A stretch of DNA of 8,119 bases from Clostridium sp. UBA6640 (GTDB lineage: Bacteria > Bacillota > Clostridia > Clostridiales > Clostridiaceae): assembly GCF_002455975.1 (NCBI RefSeq), contig NZ_DKLM01000015.1, forward strand, positions 6,260-14,378. Direction: 5' to 3'. This document shows, in pieces, positions 1 to 6,753 of this stretch (positions are counted from its first letter, which is position 1; the number at the start of each line of letters is the position of its first letter). Under the pieces are notes generated by a model. The model saw nothing but the letters and a program-made list of their open reading frames with translations, did not search any database and was not told the origin of the DNA. A program made the position numbers and the translations under genes.

Positions 1-255
1 TTCTTCTTCAAAAAAATAATTTTTTAAATTAAAATCTTTACTCTTATTACTTAAAAAGCTTTGAATTATTTCAATTTCTGGCTGAGATACTCCTTTTAAA
101 GGCATCACTATTCTTTTATGACCAGATCCTTGAAAAACAGTAAAATTATAATTATTATATTTTCCATATATAAAATTTCTTTCGCTCTCCCATCCTCTTG
201 CTTTAAGATTCTTAAATTTAAGCATTCTAAAAAGCTTTTCATATTCATTAGCCAC
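1..255 (-). CDS. Unrecognised protein, N-terminal 85 residues (3' end outside window)
   Basis: This is an open frame running off the left edge, so the C-terminus is missing. It starts with GTG at 255-253, chosen because a strong Shine-Dalgarno AAAGGAG (270-264) sits 8 nt upstream; no ATG in this frame is as well placed, the first internal one being codon 11. The protein begins MANEYEKLFRMLKFKNLKAR and has many charged and aromatic residues: a basic N-terminal helix-like part (about 5-20), a GWESERNFIYGKYNNYNFTV strand-like stretch (21-40), then a KRIVMPLKG strand and an acidic end. There is no signal peptide, membrane segment or metal motif in the visible part, so it looks cytoplasmic and alpha/beta. 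I do not recognise the family. It is separated from the upstream M16 gene by a terminator and has its own candidate promoter, so it probably begins a new transcript. Confidence 0.75.
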   Translation of the reverse strand, partial: MANEYEKLFRMLKFKNLKARGWESERNFIYGKYNNYNFTVFQGSGHKRIVMPLKGVSQPEIEIIQSFLSNKSKDFNLKNYFFEEE

Positions 256-263
256 TTCTTTTG

Positions 264-270
264 CTCCTTT
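264..270 (-). promoter_or_regulatory. Ribosome binding site that fixes the GTG start at 255
   Basis: On the minus strand AAAGGAG lies 8 nt before the GTG at 255. It is the only strong Shine-Dalgarno in the leader and is the main reason to accept a GTG start. Confidence 0.75.
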
Positions 271-272
271 CA

Positions 273-353
273 CAAATCTTTCAAAAAAATTTATACAAAA
301 ATCTTAGTAAAGTTATGTATGAAATTTACTTTCCACTTTTATAGAAAGATTTG
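273..353 (-). promoter_or_regulatory. Inverted repeat in the 5' leader of the left-edge gene
   Basis: On the minus strand CAAATCTTTC (353-344) is perfectly complementary to GAAAGATTTG (282-273), a 10-bp stem closing a 61-nt region. Inside it, AGTAAA and TTTACT (about 330-305) form a weaker nested 6-bp stem. The downstream arm ends 2-3 nt before the Shine-Dalgarno (270-264), so the structure could affect ribosome access. No known riboswitch class is recognised. The stem is AT-rich, so formation in vivo is uncertain. Confidence 0.4.
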
Positions 354-390
354 GCTTTTTCTTATGTATTTTAAGACACTATTGCATTTT

Positions 391-418
391 ATTATAATTT
401 ATAAATAAATTCAAGCAA
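391..418 (-). promoter_or_regulatory. Candidate sigma-A promoter of the left-edge gene
   Basis: Minus-strand -35 TTGCTT (418-413) and perfect -10 TATAAT (396-391) are separated by 16 nt. Transcription would begin near 384, giving a leader of about 130 nt before the GTG at 255. AT-rich sequence makes TATAAT common by chance, but the position downstream of the operon terminator and upstream of a gene with a good ribosome binding site fits. Confidence 0.5.
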
Positions 419-442
419 TATATATATAATTATATATATATT
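417..442. repeat. 26-bp perfect AT palindrome
   Basis: Two 13-nt arms made only of A and T meet with no spacer (centre between 429 and 430); the arms are mostly alternating TA. The palindrome touches the -35 box of the promoter at 391-418. Such a tract is easily melted and could extrude, act as an UP-like element, or be simple-sequence drift in an AT-rich spacer. Confidence 0.6.
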
Positions 443-485
443 TACATTTATTTTTGTATTTTTATATTTATAATTATAAAATTAT

Positions 486-524
486 AAAAAAATAAGAAGT
501 GATGGCCAAATGCCATCACTTCTT
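486..524 (-). terminator. Rho-independent terminator of the parE-parC-peptidase operon
   Basis: A perfect 13-bp stem (524-512 with 506-494; core GAAGTGATGGC) closes a 5-nt loop and is followed on the minus strand by ATTTTTTTA. It begins 3 nt after the TAG stop of the M16 gene. On the plus strand the stem is followed only by TTTCT, so the main direction is minus. Confidence 0.9.
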
Positions 525-527
525 TTT

Positions 528-1745
528 CTATTTTGATTTTATTATTTGAATAGTTGGGTTTTTAAGGACTCTATTTGCAACTTTAAAAATTTCATCCTCA
601 GTTATATCTTCTATATCGTACTCATTAAATAAAATAGTGTAATCCCCATACATAATATCAAAGATACATATATTAAAAGATAATGATATAGATTTTTCTA
701 ATCCTAAAATTCTTTTTAATTTTAAAGATTTTATTATGCTTTTAATTTTTTCCTCTGTAAAATACCCATCTAAAACTTTAACTTTTTCAATTTCATTATT
801 TATAATTTCAATTGAAGTATCTATATTTTCTTTTGAGGTACCAAGGGTTATAGTATATAATTTAATGCCATTTTCATTTTTTAATTTAGAGCTTATATCA
901 TAAACTAACCCTCTTCTAGTCCTTATTTCATCATATAAAACACTACTAGTTCCTTCGCCAAAAAAAGAATTAAATATTCTAAGTAAAGTTATTTCTCTCT
1001 GATTTAAATTGTGTATTGGAAAAATATATTGTATTTTACAAGAGTTTATATCACTTTTTTCTTCAATAAATGTTCCACATATATTTTCCTCATAAACTAT
1101 TTTATTATTTGGATATTCTTTTTCTTCCCACTGAGAAAAATATTTGTCTATTATTTTATATACATCTTCAAAGCACAACGAAGATACTACTGAAATAGTA
1201 CAATTATTAGGTATATAGCATTTATCATAAAAGTGTTTTACATCACTTATCGTAAAAGACTTTATTATATCTTCACTACCTATAATAAGATCTTTTATTC
1301 TTCTATGAGTAAATCCATTAAATAATACCCTATCTTCACAAAATTGAGATGTATCATCGCCCCATTCCTTTAATTCTTCACAAATCACAGATATTTCATC
1401 TTTAAAATGCTCTTCCTCAAAAGTAGGATTCAATAATATATCACTATAAACTTCTAAGCCCTTTTCAAAGTCTTCTGGAAGGCAAGTACCATAATAAACT
1501 ACATAAGGGTAATTTGTCATAGCATTATGAAATCCAAAAATTTTATCGCATTGATTATTGATTTCCGCTTCACTTCTATTTTTAGTTCCTTTAAAAACCA
1601 TATGTTCAACCACATGGGCTAATCCAAGTTCATTACTCTCTTCTACCATTGCACCTGCATTGAATCCTATTGTAAAAGAAGTTATAGTGTTTTCACTATG
1701 AGTATAGATAAACTTTAATTTATTTTTTAAGAATATCTTTTTCAT
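528..1745 (-). CDS. M16 family zinc metallopeptidase (pitrilysin/insulinase type, M16B-like)
   Basis: A 405-residue protein with the inverted zinc motif HVVEH (H44, E47, H48) inside GLAHVVEHMVFKGT, and the matching downstream acidic site ICEEL (E123/E124), about 75 residues after H48 as expected for the third zinc ligand. E47 would be the general base. The N-terminal peptidase domain spans about 5-150 and the M16 C-terminal domain about 160-345, with the typical RTRRGLVYDISS segment (276-286) that contributes substrate contacts in this family. Length matches single-chain bacterial M16B enzymes, which usually work as dimers on unfolded peptides. No signal peptide or membrane segment is visible, so it is probably cytoplasmic. 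The usual LNAxT motif reads HNAMT here (73-77). The ATG lies 5 nt after the parC stop with only a weak GAGAG Shine-Dalgarno inside the parC end, suggesting translational coupling. The substrate is unknown. Confidence 0.9.
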   Translation of the reverse strand: MKKIFLKNKLKFIYTHSENTITSFTIGFNAGAMVEESNELGLAHVVEHMVFKGTKNRSEAEINNQCDKIFGFHNAMTNYPYVVYYGTCLPEDFEKGLEVYSDILLNPTFEEEHFKDEISVICEELKEWGDDTSQFCEDRVLFNGFTHRRIKDLIIGSEDIIKSFTISDVKHFYDKCYIPNNCTISVVSSLCFEDVYKIIDKYFSQWEEKEYPNNKIVYEENICGTFIEEKSDINSCKIQYIFPIHNLNQREITLLRIFNSFFGEGTSSVLYDEIRTRRGLVYDISSKLKNENGIKLYTITLGTSKENIDTSIEIINNEIEKVKVLDGYFTEEKIKSIIKSLKLKRILGLEKSISLSFNICIFDIMYGDYTILFNEYDIEDITEDEIFKVANRVLKNPTIQIIKSK

Positions 1746-1750
1746 TAATC

Positions 1751-4672
1751 TTACTCTCTTTCAACACTCTCTATTTTATCATCACTTAAAAATAGCATTA
1801 TATTCTTTCCACGGCCTGCTCTATTTTGTGTGCTTATATCACTTATAGTAATTGTTTTTGTTTCTCCTTTTAAAGTATTTAAAATTAAATTTGTTTTTAA
1901 TTTATCTACGCATAAATACTTCTCTTTTTCATGTAGCTGCCTACCTAGTTCTTCATAAATTATATCTCCAAAGATAACACTATCATCATCTTTTAAGCTA
2001 ATAGCGGTGACTCCACTAGCATTTTTACCCATGGTATTTATAGTAGAGATATTAAATTTAATACACATAGCCTTTTCAGTAACAATTAGTGCTGAATTAT
2101 CACTATTCTCTAAGGATACAGAAATTACTCTATCATCCTCAGTTTTTAATTTATATCCAGTAGTTATGATATAATCTCCTTCAAACTCGCTACATAAGGT
2201 TCTTTTAATTAATCCTTTTTTAGTGATAAAGTAAAAACTTTTTTCATCTTCATATTTATTTAAAGAAACTATACTAATAATCTTATCTTCTTTATCATAA
2301 TCTTGAAGCAGCTCAACTAGACTCATTCCTTTTTTATCTACATTCTGAAGGATGTACCCTTTTAGCTTATGCACCTTTCCTCTTTCTGTAAATAAAAGAA
2401 CTTCTTCATTGCTATTAGTTAAGGTTATAAGTTTATCGTTAGATTTTCTACTACTTGTTCTTATAAATCCCTTAGGATTTATACTTAAGAAAAACTCCCT
2501 AAATTCATATTCATCAGTGTATTCTATAGATATAACTTCATCACCATTAGGTAAATTAAAAAGTTGTTTTCCCAGTATACTTCTATCACTTTCTTCAATA
2601 ATCGGTTCTTCTACATTAAAGCACAAGTCATTTTTTGTATTAACTCTTATAAAGCACTCTTCTCTATCTTTATTAACTATTTTTACATCTACAAGCTTTT
2701 CTCCTTCTCTTAATTTTAATGCAGAAAGCTTTGTATAATTAGTGTTAAATTTAGAAAGCTCAGTTTTCTTTAACATACCACTAGATGTAAATAATAATAA
2801 ATTTCTTGGATATTCAAAACTCTCTATAACAAAAGCTGCTATAATAGCTTCTTTAGATAAATCTAAGCTTTTTATTAAACTTTCTATCTTTTCTCCTCGT
2901 TCTTTCCATTTAACTTCTGGGATGGAAATTCCCTTTAACTGATACATGTTTCCCGCTGAAGTAAAGATAATTAAAGTATCTTTTGTATTACTTTGAAGTA
3001 AAAATCTATTATAATCCCCTTCTCGATGATCTATATCTTCTACATCCTGAGAAGTTCTATTAAATGACTTTAGTGGCGTTCTCTTTATAAAGCCTTCATT
3101 AGAAACAGTTATAACTATATCCTCTTCTATTATTAATTCTTCTAATTCAATTTTAGCTTCATCGTCATTTTCAATAATTTCTGTTCTTCTTTTATCATCA
3201 TATTTATCTTTTATTTCTAAAAGTTCTTTTTTTATAACTTTTATAAGTTCTTTTTCATTTTCTAAAATTTTTCTTAATTTTCTCATAAGAACTTCAAGTT
3301 CTTTATATTCCTTTTCAAAAGTTTTTATTTCAAGTCCAGTCAGTCTATATAACATCATTTCTAATATAGCTTCTGCTTGAAGCTCAGTAAACGCAAAATT
3401 AGATATTAGATTTATAGCAGCATCCTTTTTAGACTTAGATGCTCTTATAGTTTTTATAATCTCATCCATAATATCAATAGCTTTTATAAAACCTTCAACT
3501 ATATGAAATCTTTTTTCTGCAATTTCAAGCTCTTTTTTCGTTCTTCTAGTTACTACATCCTTTTGATGTTCAACATAATGACGTATTAATTCCTTTAATC
3601 CTAAGGTTTCTGGTTTTCCATTTGCTAATGCTACCATATTGAAGGAAAGATTAGATTGAAGTTCTGTTTTTTTAAATAAATATTTTAAAACTTTATTTAC
3701 ACTTTCATTAGTAGCACTTTTCTTAAATTCTATAACAGCTCTTATTCCTTCTCTGTCCGATTCATCTCTAATATCAGAAATTCCTTCTAATGCTTTAGAA
3801 TGTTTCTTATCTCCAGTCATATCAGATATGGACTGAAGTAATTTCGCCTTGTTCTTTCTATAGGGGAACTCTGTTATTACAATCCCTAATCGGCCATTTT
3901 CTAAGGTTTCAATATGAGTCTTTGCCCTTAGAGTCACCTTTCCTTCTCCTGTTTCATAAGCAGCTAAAATGGCATTTTTTCCTATTAGTGTTCCACCTGT
4001 AGGTAAATCTGGCCCTTGAATATATGACATTAATTCTTTTGTAGTTATGTCATTATTATCTGCATAAGCTAATGAAGCATCAATTACCTCACCCAAGTTA
4101 TGAGGTGGTATATTGGTAGCAAGACCTACTGCTATACCAAAGGCTCCATTTACTAAAAGATTTGGATATCTTCCTGGTAATACAGATGGCTCTTTTTCGG
4201 TATCAGAATAATTGTCCACCATATCTACTACATTTTTATCTATATCTTTTAAAAGTTCCATGGAAATCTTTGAAAGTCTAGCTTCTGTATAACGCATAGC
4301 AGCAGCGCTATCTCCATCAATACTTCCCCAGTTTCCATGACCATCAATAAGTGGCATTCTTGTAGAGAAATCCTGAGCTAAAATTACCATTGCATCATAT
4401 ACAGATGTATCACCATGTGGGTGATATTTACCTAGTATATCCCCTACTATTCTTGCAGATTTATAATAAGGCTTATCTGGAAAAGCTTTAAGCATATATG
4501 CACCATAGAGTATTCTCCTATGAACAGGCTTTAGACCATCTCTTACATCTGGTAGAGCTCTATCTTTTGAAACTTCTACTGCATAAGGAAGATAGTTGTC
4601 AGGCATCGCCTCATGTAATGGTGTATTAATAATATTGTTATCTATTGGAATCTGATTATTTTTCTTCGCCAT
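1751..4672 (-). CDS. parC: DNA topoisomerase IV subunit A
   Basis: A 973-residue GyrA/ParC family protein that cuts and rejoins DNA; with ParE it unlinks daughter chromosomes. The winged-helix region (about 30-150) carries RALPDVRDGLKPVHRRILY and AAMRYTEARL with catalytic Y128 preceded by R127. The quinolone-region motif is KYHPHGDTSVYDAM, with T89 and D93 at the positions of E. coli GyrA S83 and D87. The tower follows (about 160-350), then a coiled-coil gate (about 360-495), then a beta-pinwheel (about 515-965) with repeats such as GFIKRTPL, GNMYQLKG, GKVHKLKG and GLIKRTL. The blade-1 site where gyrases have a QRRGGKG-like GyrA box reads NRTSQDV (538-544), which favours ParC over GyrA; a box-like QNRAGRG lies near the C-terminus (949-955). 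Neither dnaA nor recF is adjacent, also favouring topoisomerase IV. The start has an ideal AGGAGGT 8 nt upstream. A gyrase A paralogue is the alternative. Confidence 0.9.
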   Translation of the reverse strand: MAKKNNQIPIDNNIINTPLHEAMPDNYLPYAVEVSKDRALPDVRDGLKPVHRRILYGAYMLKAFPDKPYYKSARIVGDILGKYHPHGDTSVYDAMVILAQDFSTRMPLIDGHGNWGSIDGDSAAAMRYTEARLSKISMELLKDIDKNVVDMVDNYSDTEKEPSVLPGRYPNLLVNGAFGIAVGLATNIPPHNLGEVIDASLAYADNNDITTKELMSYIQGPDLPTGGTLIGKNAILAAYETGEGKVTLRAKTHIETLENGRLGIVITEFPYRKNKAKLLQSISDMTGDKKHSKALEGISDIRDESDREGIRAVIEFKKSATNESVNKVLKYLFKKTELQSNLSFNMVALANGKPETLGLKELIRHYVEHQKDVVTRRTKKELEIAEKRFHIVEGFIKAIDIMDEIIKTIRASKSKKDAAINLISNFAFTELQAEAILEMMLYRLTGLEIKTFEKEYKELEVLMRKLRKILENEKELIKVIKKELLEIKDKYDDKRRTEIIENDDEAKIELEELIIEEDIVITVSNEGFIKRTPLKSFNRTSQDVEDIDHREGDYNRFLLQSNTKDTLIIFTSAGNMYQLKGISIPEVKWKERGEKIESLIKSLDLSKEAIIAAFVIESFEYPRNLLLFTSSGMLKKTELSKFNTNYTKLSALKLREGEKLVDVKIVNKDREECFIRVNTKNDLCFNVEEPIIEESDRSILGKQLFNLPNGDEVISIEYTDEYEFREFFLSINPKGFIRTSSRKSNDKLITLTNSNEEVLLFTERGKVHKLKGYILQNVDKKGMSLVELLQDYDKEDKIISIVSLNKYEDEKSFYFITKKGLIKRTLCSEFEGDYIITTGYKLKTEDDRVISVSLENSDNSALIVTEKAMCIKFNISTINTMGKNASGVTAISLKDDDSVIFGDIIYEELGRQLHEKEKYLCVDKLKTNLILNTLKGETKTITISDISTQNRAGRGKNIMLFLSDDKIESVERE

Positions 4673-4680
4673 GATTTAAC

Positions 4681-4687
4681 ACCTCCT
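4681..4687 (-). promoter_or_regulatory. parC ribosome binding site overlapping the parE stop codon
   Basis: Full-consensus AGGAGGT (4687-4681) lies 8 nt before the parC ATG. Its first two bases are the last two of the parE TAG stop (4688-4686), so terminating ParE ribosomes arrive directly at the parC initiation site. This fits coupled synthesis of the two subunits. Confidence 0.85.
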
Positions 4688-6641
4688 AAAATTCTGCGTA
4701 TTTATACATATAATTTTTCCTTGGTTCCACTATATCTCCCATTAAAAGTGAAATCATTTTTTCAGCCTTCGATGCATCCTCAATAGTCACTCGTTGAAGA
4801 GTTCTAGTTTCTGGATTTAAGGTAGTTTGCCATAATTGTTCAGCATTCATTTCTCCAAGACCTTTATATCGTTGAATTAATGCACCTTTTCCAATTTCCC
4901 TTTTTACCTTTTGTAATTCTTCATCACTATAAGCATATTCAGAAATCTCACCATTTTTACTATTTTTATAAACTTTATATAATGGAGGAAGTGCTATATA
5001 TAAATGGCCATTTTGAATTAATGGTCTCATATACCTATAAATATAAGTCATCCATAATGTACGTATATGATATCCATCTACATCAGCATCACTTAAAATA
5101 ATTATTTTATCATATTTTAAATCTTCTTCTTTATAATTATCTAAAACTCCCGTTCCAACAGCTGTATTAAAAATTTTAAGCTCTTCACTAGCCAATACAT
5201 TTTCTAACTTTTGTTTTTCTGTATTCATTATTTTACCTTTTGAAGGCATAATTGATTGAAATCTTCTATCTCTAGCTTGTTTTGCACTACCACCAGCTGA
5301 ATCTCCCTCAACTACTATAAACTCTGTGAACTGAGAATTTTTAAGCGTGCATACTGCTATCTTTCCTGCTAATGGCGATGTACCATTTCCTATTTTCTTT
5401 TTTTCAGCTTCATTTATTTTTTTAATCTTCTCTCTACGTTGTGCAGCAGAAATAGCATTATTTATAATAATAGTAGCTGTTTCTTTATTATCTTCTATCC
5501 ATTCACCAATCTTTTGATAACATAGCTCATTCATCATAGAATAAGCCTCTGCATTTCCTAACTTTGTTTTAGTTTGACCTTCAAATATAGGGTTACTAAC
5601 CTTTATTTTTACAATTGCTGTCATCCCTTCTCTTAAGTCATCACCTTCAAATTCTTTATCTTTTTCTTTAATTAGGTTAAGCTTTCTGCTCCACTCTTTA
5701 AAGGCTCTAGTCATTCCAGTCTTAAAACCAGTTTCATGAGTTCCTGCTTCTGTAGTAGGAATATTATTTACATAACTAGCTATATGCTCTGTAGTGGAAT
5801 CTGTAAATTGGATACAAACTTCACCATCCAAATTAACTCCATTAACTTCTCTTTCACCATTAAATAAAATAGGGTCCTTATGAAGTATTGTTTTACTCTC
5901 ATTTAAATAATCTATAAAGTCTAATAATCCTCTTTCAGAATGGTACGTTTTCTCTATAGGTTCACTTTTTCTATTATCTTTTAAAATTAAAGTTATCCCT
6001 TTATTTTGAAAAGCTAATTCCTGAAGTCTTTCATCAATAAGATCAAATTTATAATCTATATTTCCAAAAATTTCACTATCAGCCATAAAGGTTATTTTAG
6101 TTCCTGTTTCTTTAGTCTTACCTACAGCTTCAAGCTTAGTAACTGGAGTCCCAGGCATTTTCTTCTTAAGCTCTTTATCATAAGCATATTCAAAACGCTG
6201 ACGAAAAATTTGTCCCTTTTGTTTAACTTCAACCTCAAGCCAAGATGAAAGCGCATTTACTACCGCTGCACCAACACCATGAAGTCCCCCTGAAGTCTTA
6301 TAGTTAGAATTATTAAACTTTCCTCCTGTATGAAGTTCTGTATATACCATTTCTACACCGGACTTCTTCTTTATAGGATGTATTCCTGTAGGAATTCCCC
6401 TACCATTATCTATAATAGTTACACTTTTATCACTATTTAAAACCAATTCTGCACTATCTCCATAACCATTAGCAATTTCGTCTATGGCATTATCAAAGAT
6501 TTCCCAAATACAATGATGAAGTCCTTTTGTTCCTGTTGATCCAATATACATCCCTGGCCTAACTCTAACAGGTTCTAGTTTTTCTAAAGAAGTTAAATCC
6601 GTAACTTCATAACTGTTAATATCTTTATTTTCTAAAATCAT
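4686..6641 (-). CDS. parE: DNA topoisomerase IV subunit B (ATPase subunit)
   Basis: A 651-residue GyrB/ParE family protein that supplies ATP hydrolysis and the metal site for strand passage. The GHKL ATPase domain (about 15-220) has EIFDNAIDE with E47 as general base and N51 for magnesium, DNGRGIP (78-84) and the lid GGLHGVG (119-125). The transducer (about 225-400) has the ATP-sensing QTKTK loop (356-360). The Toprim domain has EGDSAGGSAKQ (445-455) and DADVDG (518-523), so all the acidic metal residues are present. The end has QRYKGLGEMN (590-599). The length is that of a normal ParE without the proteobacterial GyrB insertion. I start at the ATG at 6641 because GGAGGT lies just upstream; an in-frame ATG at 6653 has no ribosome site and contains this one. 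Pairing with parC and the lack of dnaA, recF or gyrA nearby make ParE likelier than GyrB. Confidence 0.9.
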   Translation of the reverse strand: MILENKDINSYEVTDLTSLEKLEPVRVRPGMYIGSTGTKGLHHCIWEIFDNAIDEIANGYGDSAELVLNSDKSVTIIDNGRGIPTGIHPIKKKSGVEMVYTELHTGGKFNNSNYKTSGGLHGVGAAVVNALSSWLEVEVKQKGQIFRQRFEYAYDKELKKKMPGTPVTKLEAVGKTKETGTKITFMADSEIFGNIDYKFDLIDERLQELAFQNKGITLILKDNRKSEPIEKTYHSERGLLDFIDYLNESKTILHKDPILFNGEREVNGVNLDGEVCIQFTDSTTEHIASYVNNIPTTEAGTHETGFKTGMTRAFKEWSRKLNLIKEKDKEFEGDDLREGMTAIVKIKVSNPIFEGQTKTKLGNAEAYSMMNELCYQKIGEWIEDNKETATIIINNAISAAQRREKIKKINEAEKKKIGNGTSPLAGKIAVCTLKNSQFTEFIVVEGDSAGGSAKQARDRRFQSIMPSKGKIMNTEKQKLENVLASEELKIFNTAVGTGVLDNYKEEDLKYDKIIILSDADVDGYHIRTLWMTYIYRYMRPLIQNGHLYIALPPLYKVYKNSKNGEISEYAYSDEELQKVKREIGKGALIQRYKGLGEMNAEQLWQTTLNPETRTLQRVTIEDASKAEKMISLLMGDIVEPRKNYMYKYAEF

Positions 6642-6645
6642 TCTT

Positions 6646-6651
6646 ACCTCC
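6646..6651 (-). promoter_or_regulatory. parE ribosome binding site that decides the start
   Basis: GGAGGT (6651-6646) lies 4 nt before the ATG at 6641. The alternative in-frame ATG (6653-6651) overlaps this motif and is preceded by AACTTAGT with no Shine-Dalgarno, so the four extra residues MEVR are probably not translated. Confidence 0.8.
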
Positions 6652-6681
6652 ATACTAAGTTTGTTTTTGGTTACAAATGTT

Positions 6682-6710
6682 ATTTTATAACTTTACTTAT
6701 TTATAGTAAA
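6682..6710 (-). promoter_or_regulatory. Candidate promoter of the parE-parC-peptidase operon
   Basis: Minus-strand -35 TTTACT (6710-6705) and -10 TAAAAT (6687-6682) are separated by 17 nt. They lie between the mnmH terminator and parE, the only place the operon can have a dedicated promoter in this 98-bp gap. Transcription would begin near 6675, giving a leader of about 35 nt. Confidence 0.55.
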
Positions 6711-6711
6711 G
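6691..6711. promoter_or_regulatory. 21-bp palindrome over the parE -35 region, possible operator
   Basis: Perfect 7-bp arms CTTTACT and AGTAAAG flank a 7-nt AT spacer. The element covers the predicted -35 box and most of the promoter spacer, a classical operator position. The binding protein, if any, is unknown; the low complexity of the region leaves chance open. Confidence 0.4.
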
Positions 6712-6712
6712 A

Positions 6713-6753
6713 TAAAAAAGCAAAAAACAGAAACAAATGTTCTGCTTTTTGCT
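6713..6753 (-). terminator. Rho-independent terminator of mnmH
   Basis: A stem of about 14 bp (6753-6740 with 6732-6719) closes a 7-nt loop and is followed on the minus strand by a run of T ending at 6714. The one imperfect position (6745/6727) is a G-U pair in the minus transcript but an A-C mismatch in the plus one, so it acts in the minus direction. The stem begins inside the mnmH stop codon. Confidence 0.85.

Noticed and set aside
118..408. Plus-strand open frame of 96 codons
   Set aside because: It is antisense to the left-edge gene and its promoter region, has no ribosome binding site, and encodes a low-complexity Phe/Ile/Lys-rich product typical of AT-rich shadow frames.
2352..2942. 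Two plus-strand open frames opposite parC
   Set aside because: They are antisense to conserved parC pinwheel codons, Ser/Leu-rich, without ribosome sites or recognisable domains.
4880..5101. Plus-strand open frame opposite parE
   Set aside because: It overlaps the conserved Toprim and C-terminal coding sequence of parE and has His/Tyr-rich composition produced by the complementary strand.
6671..6742. Direct repeat ACAAATGTT in the parE promoter and in the mnmH terminator loop
   Set aside because: Nine bases in an AT-rich spacer are easily repeated by chance, and one copy is explained as the terminator loop.
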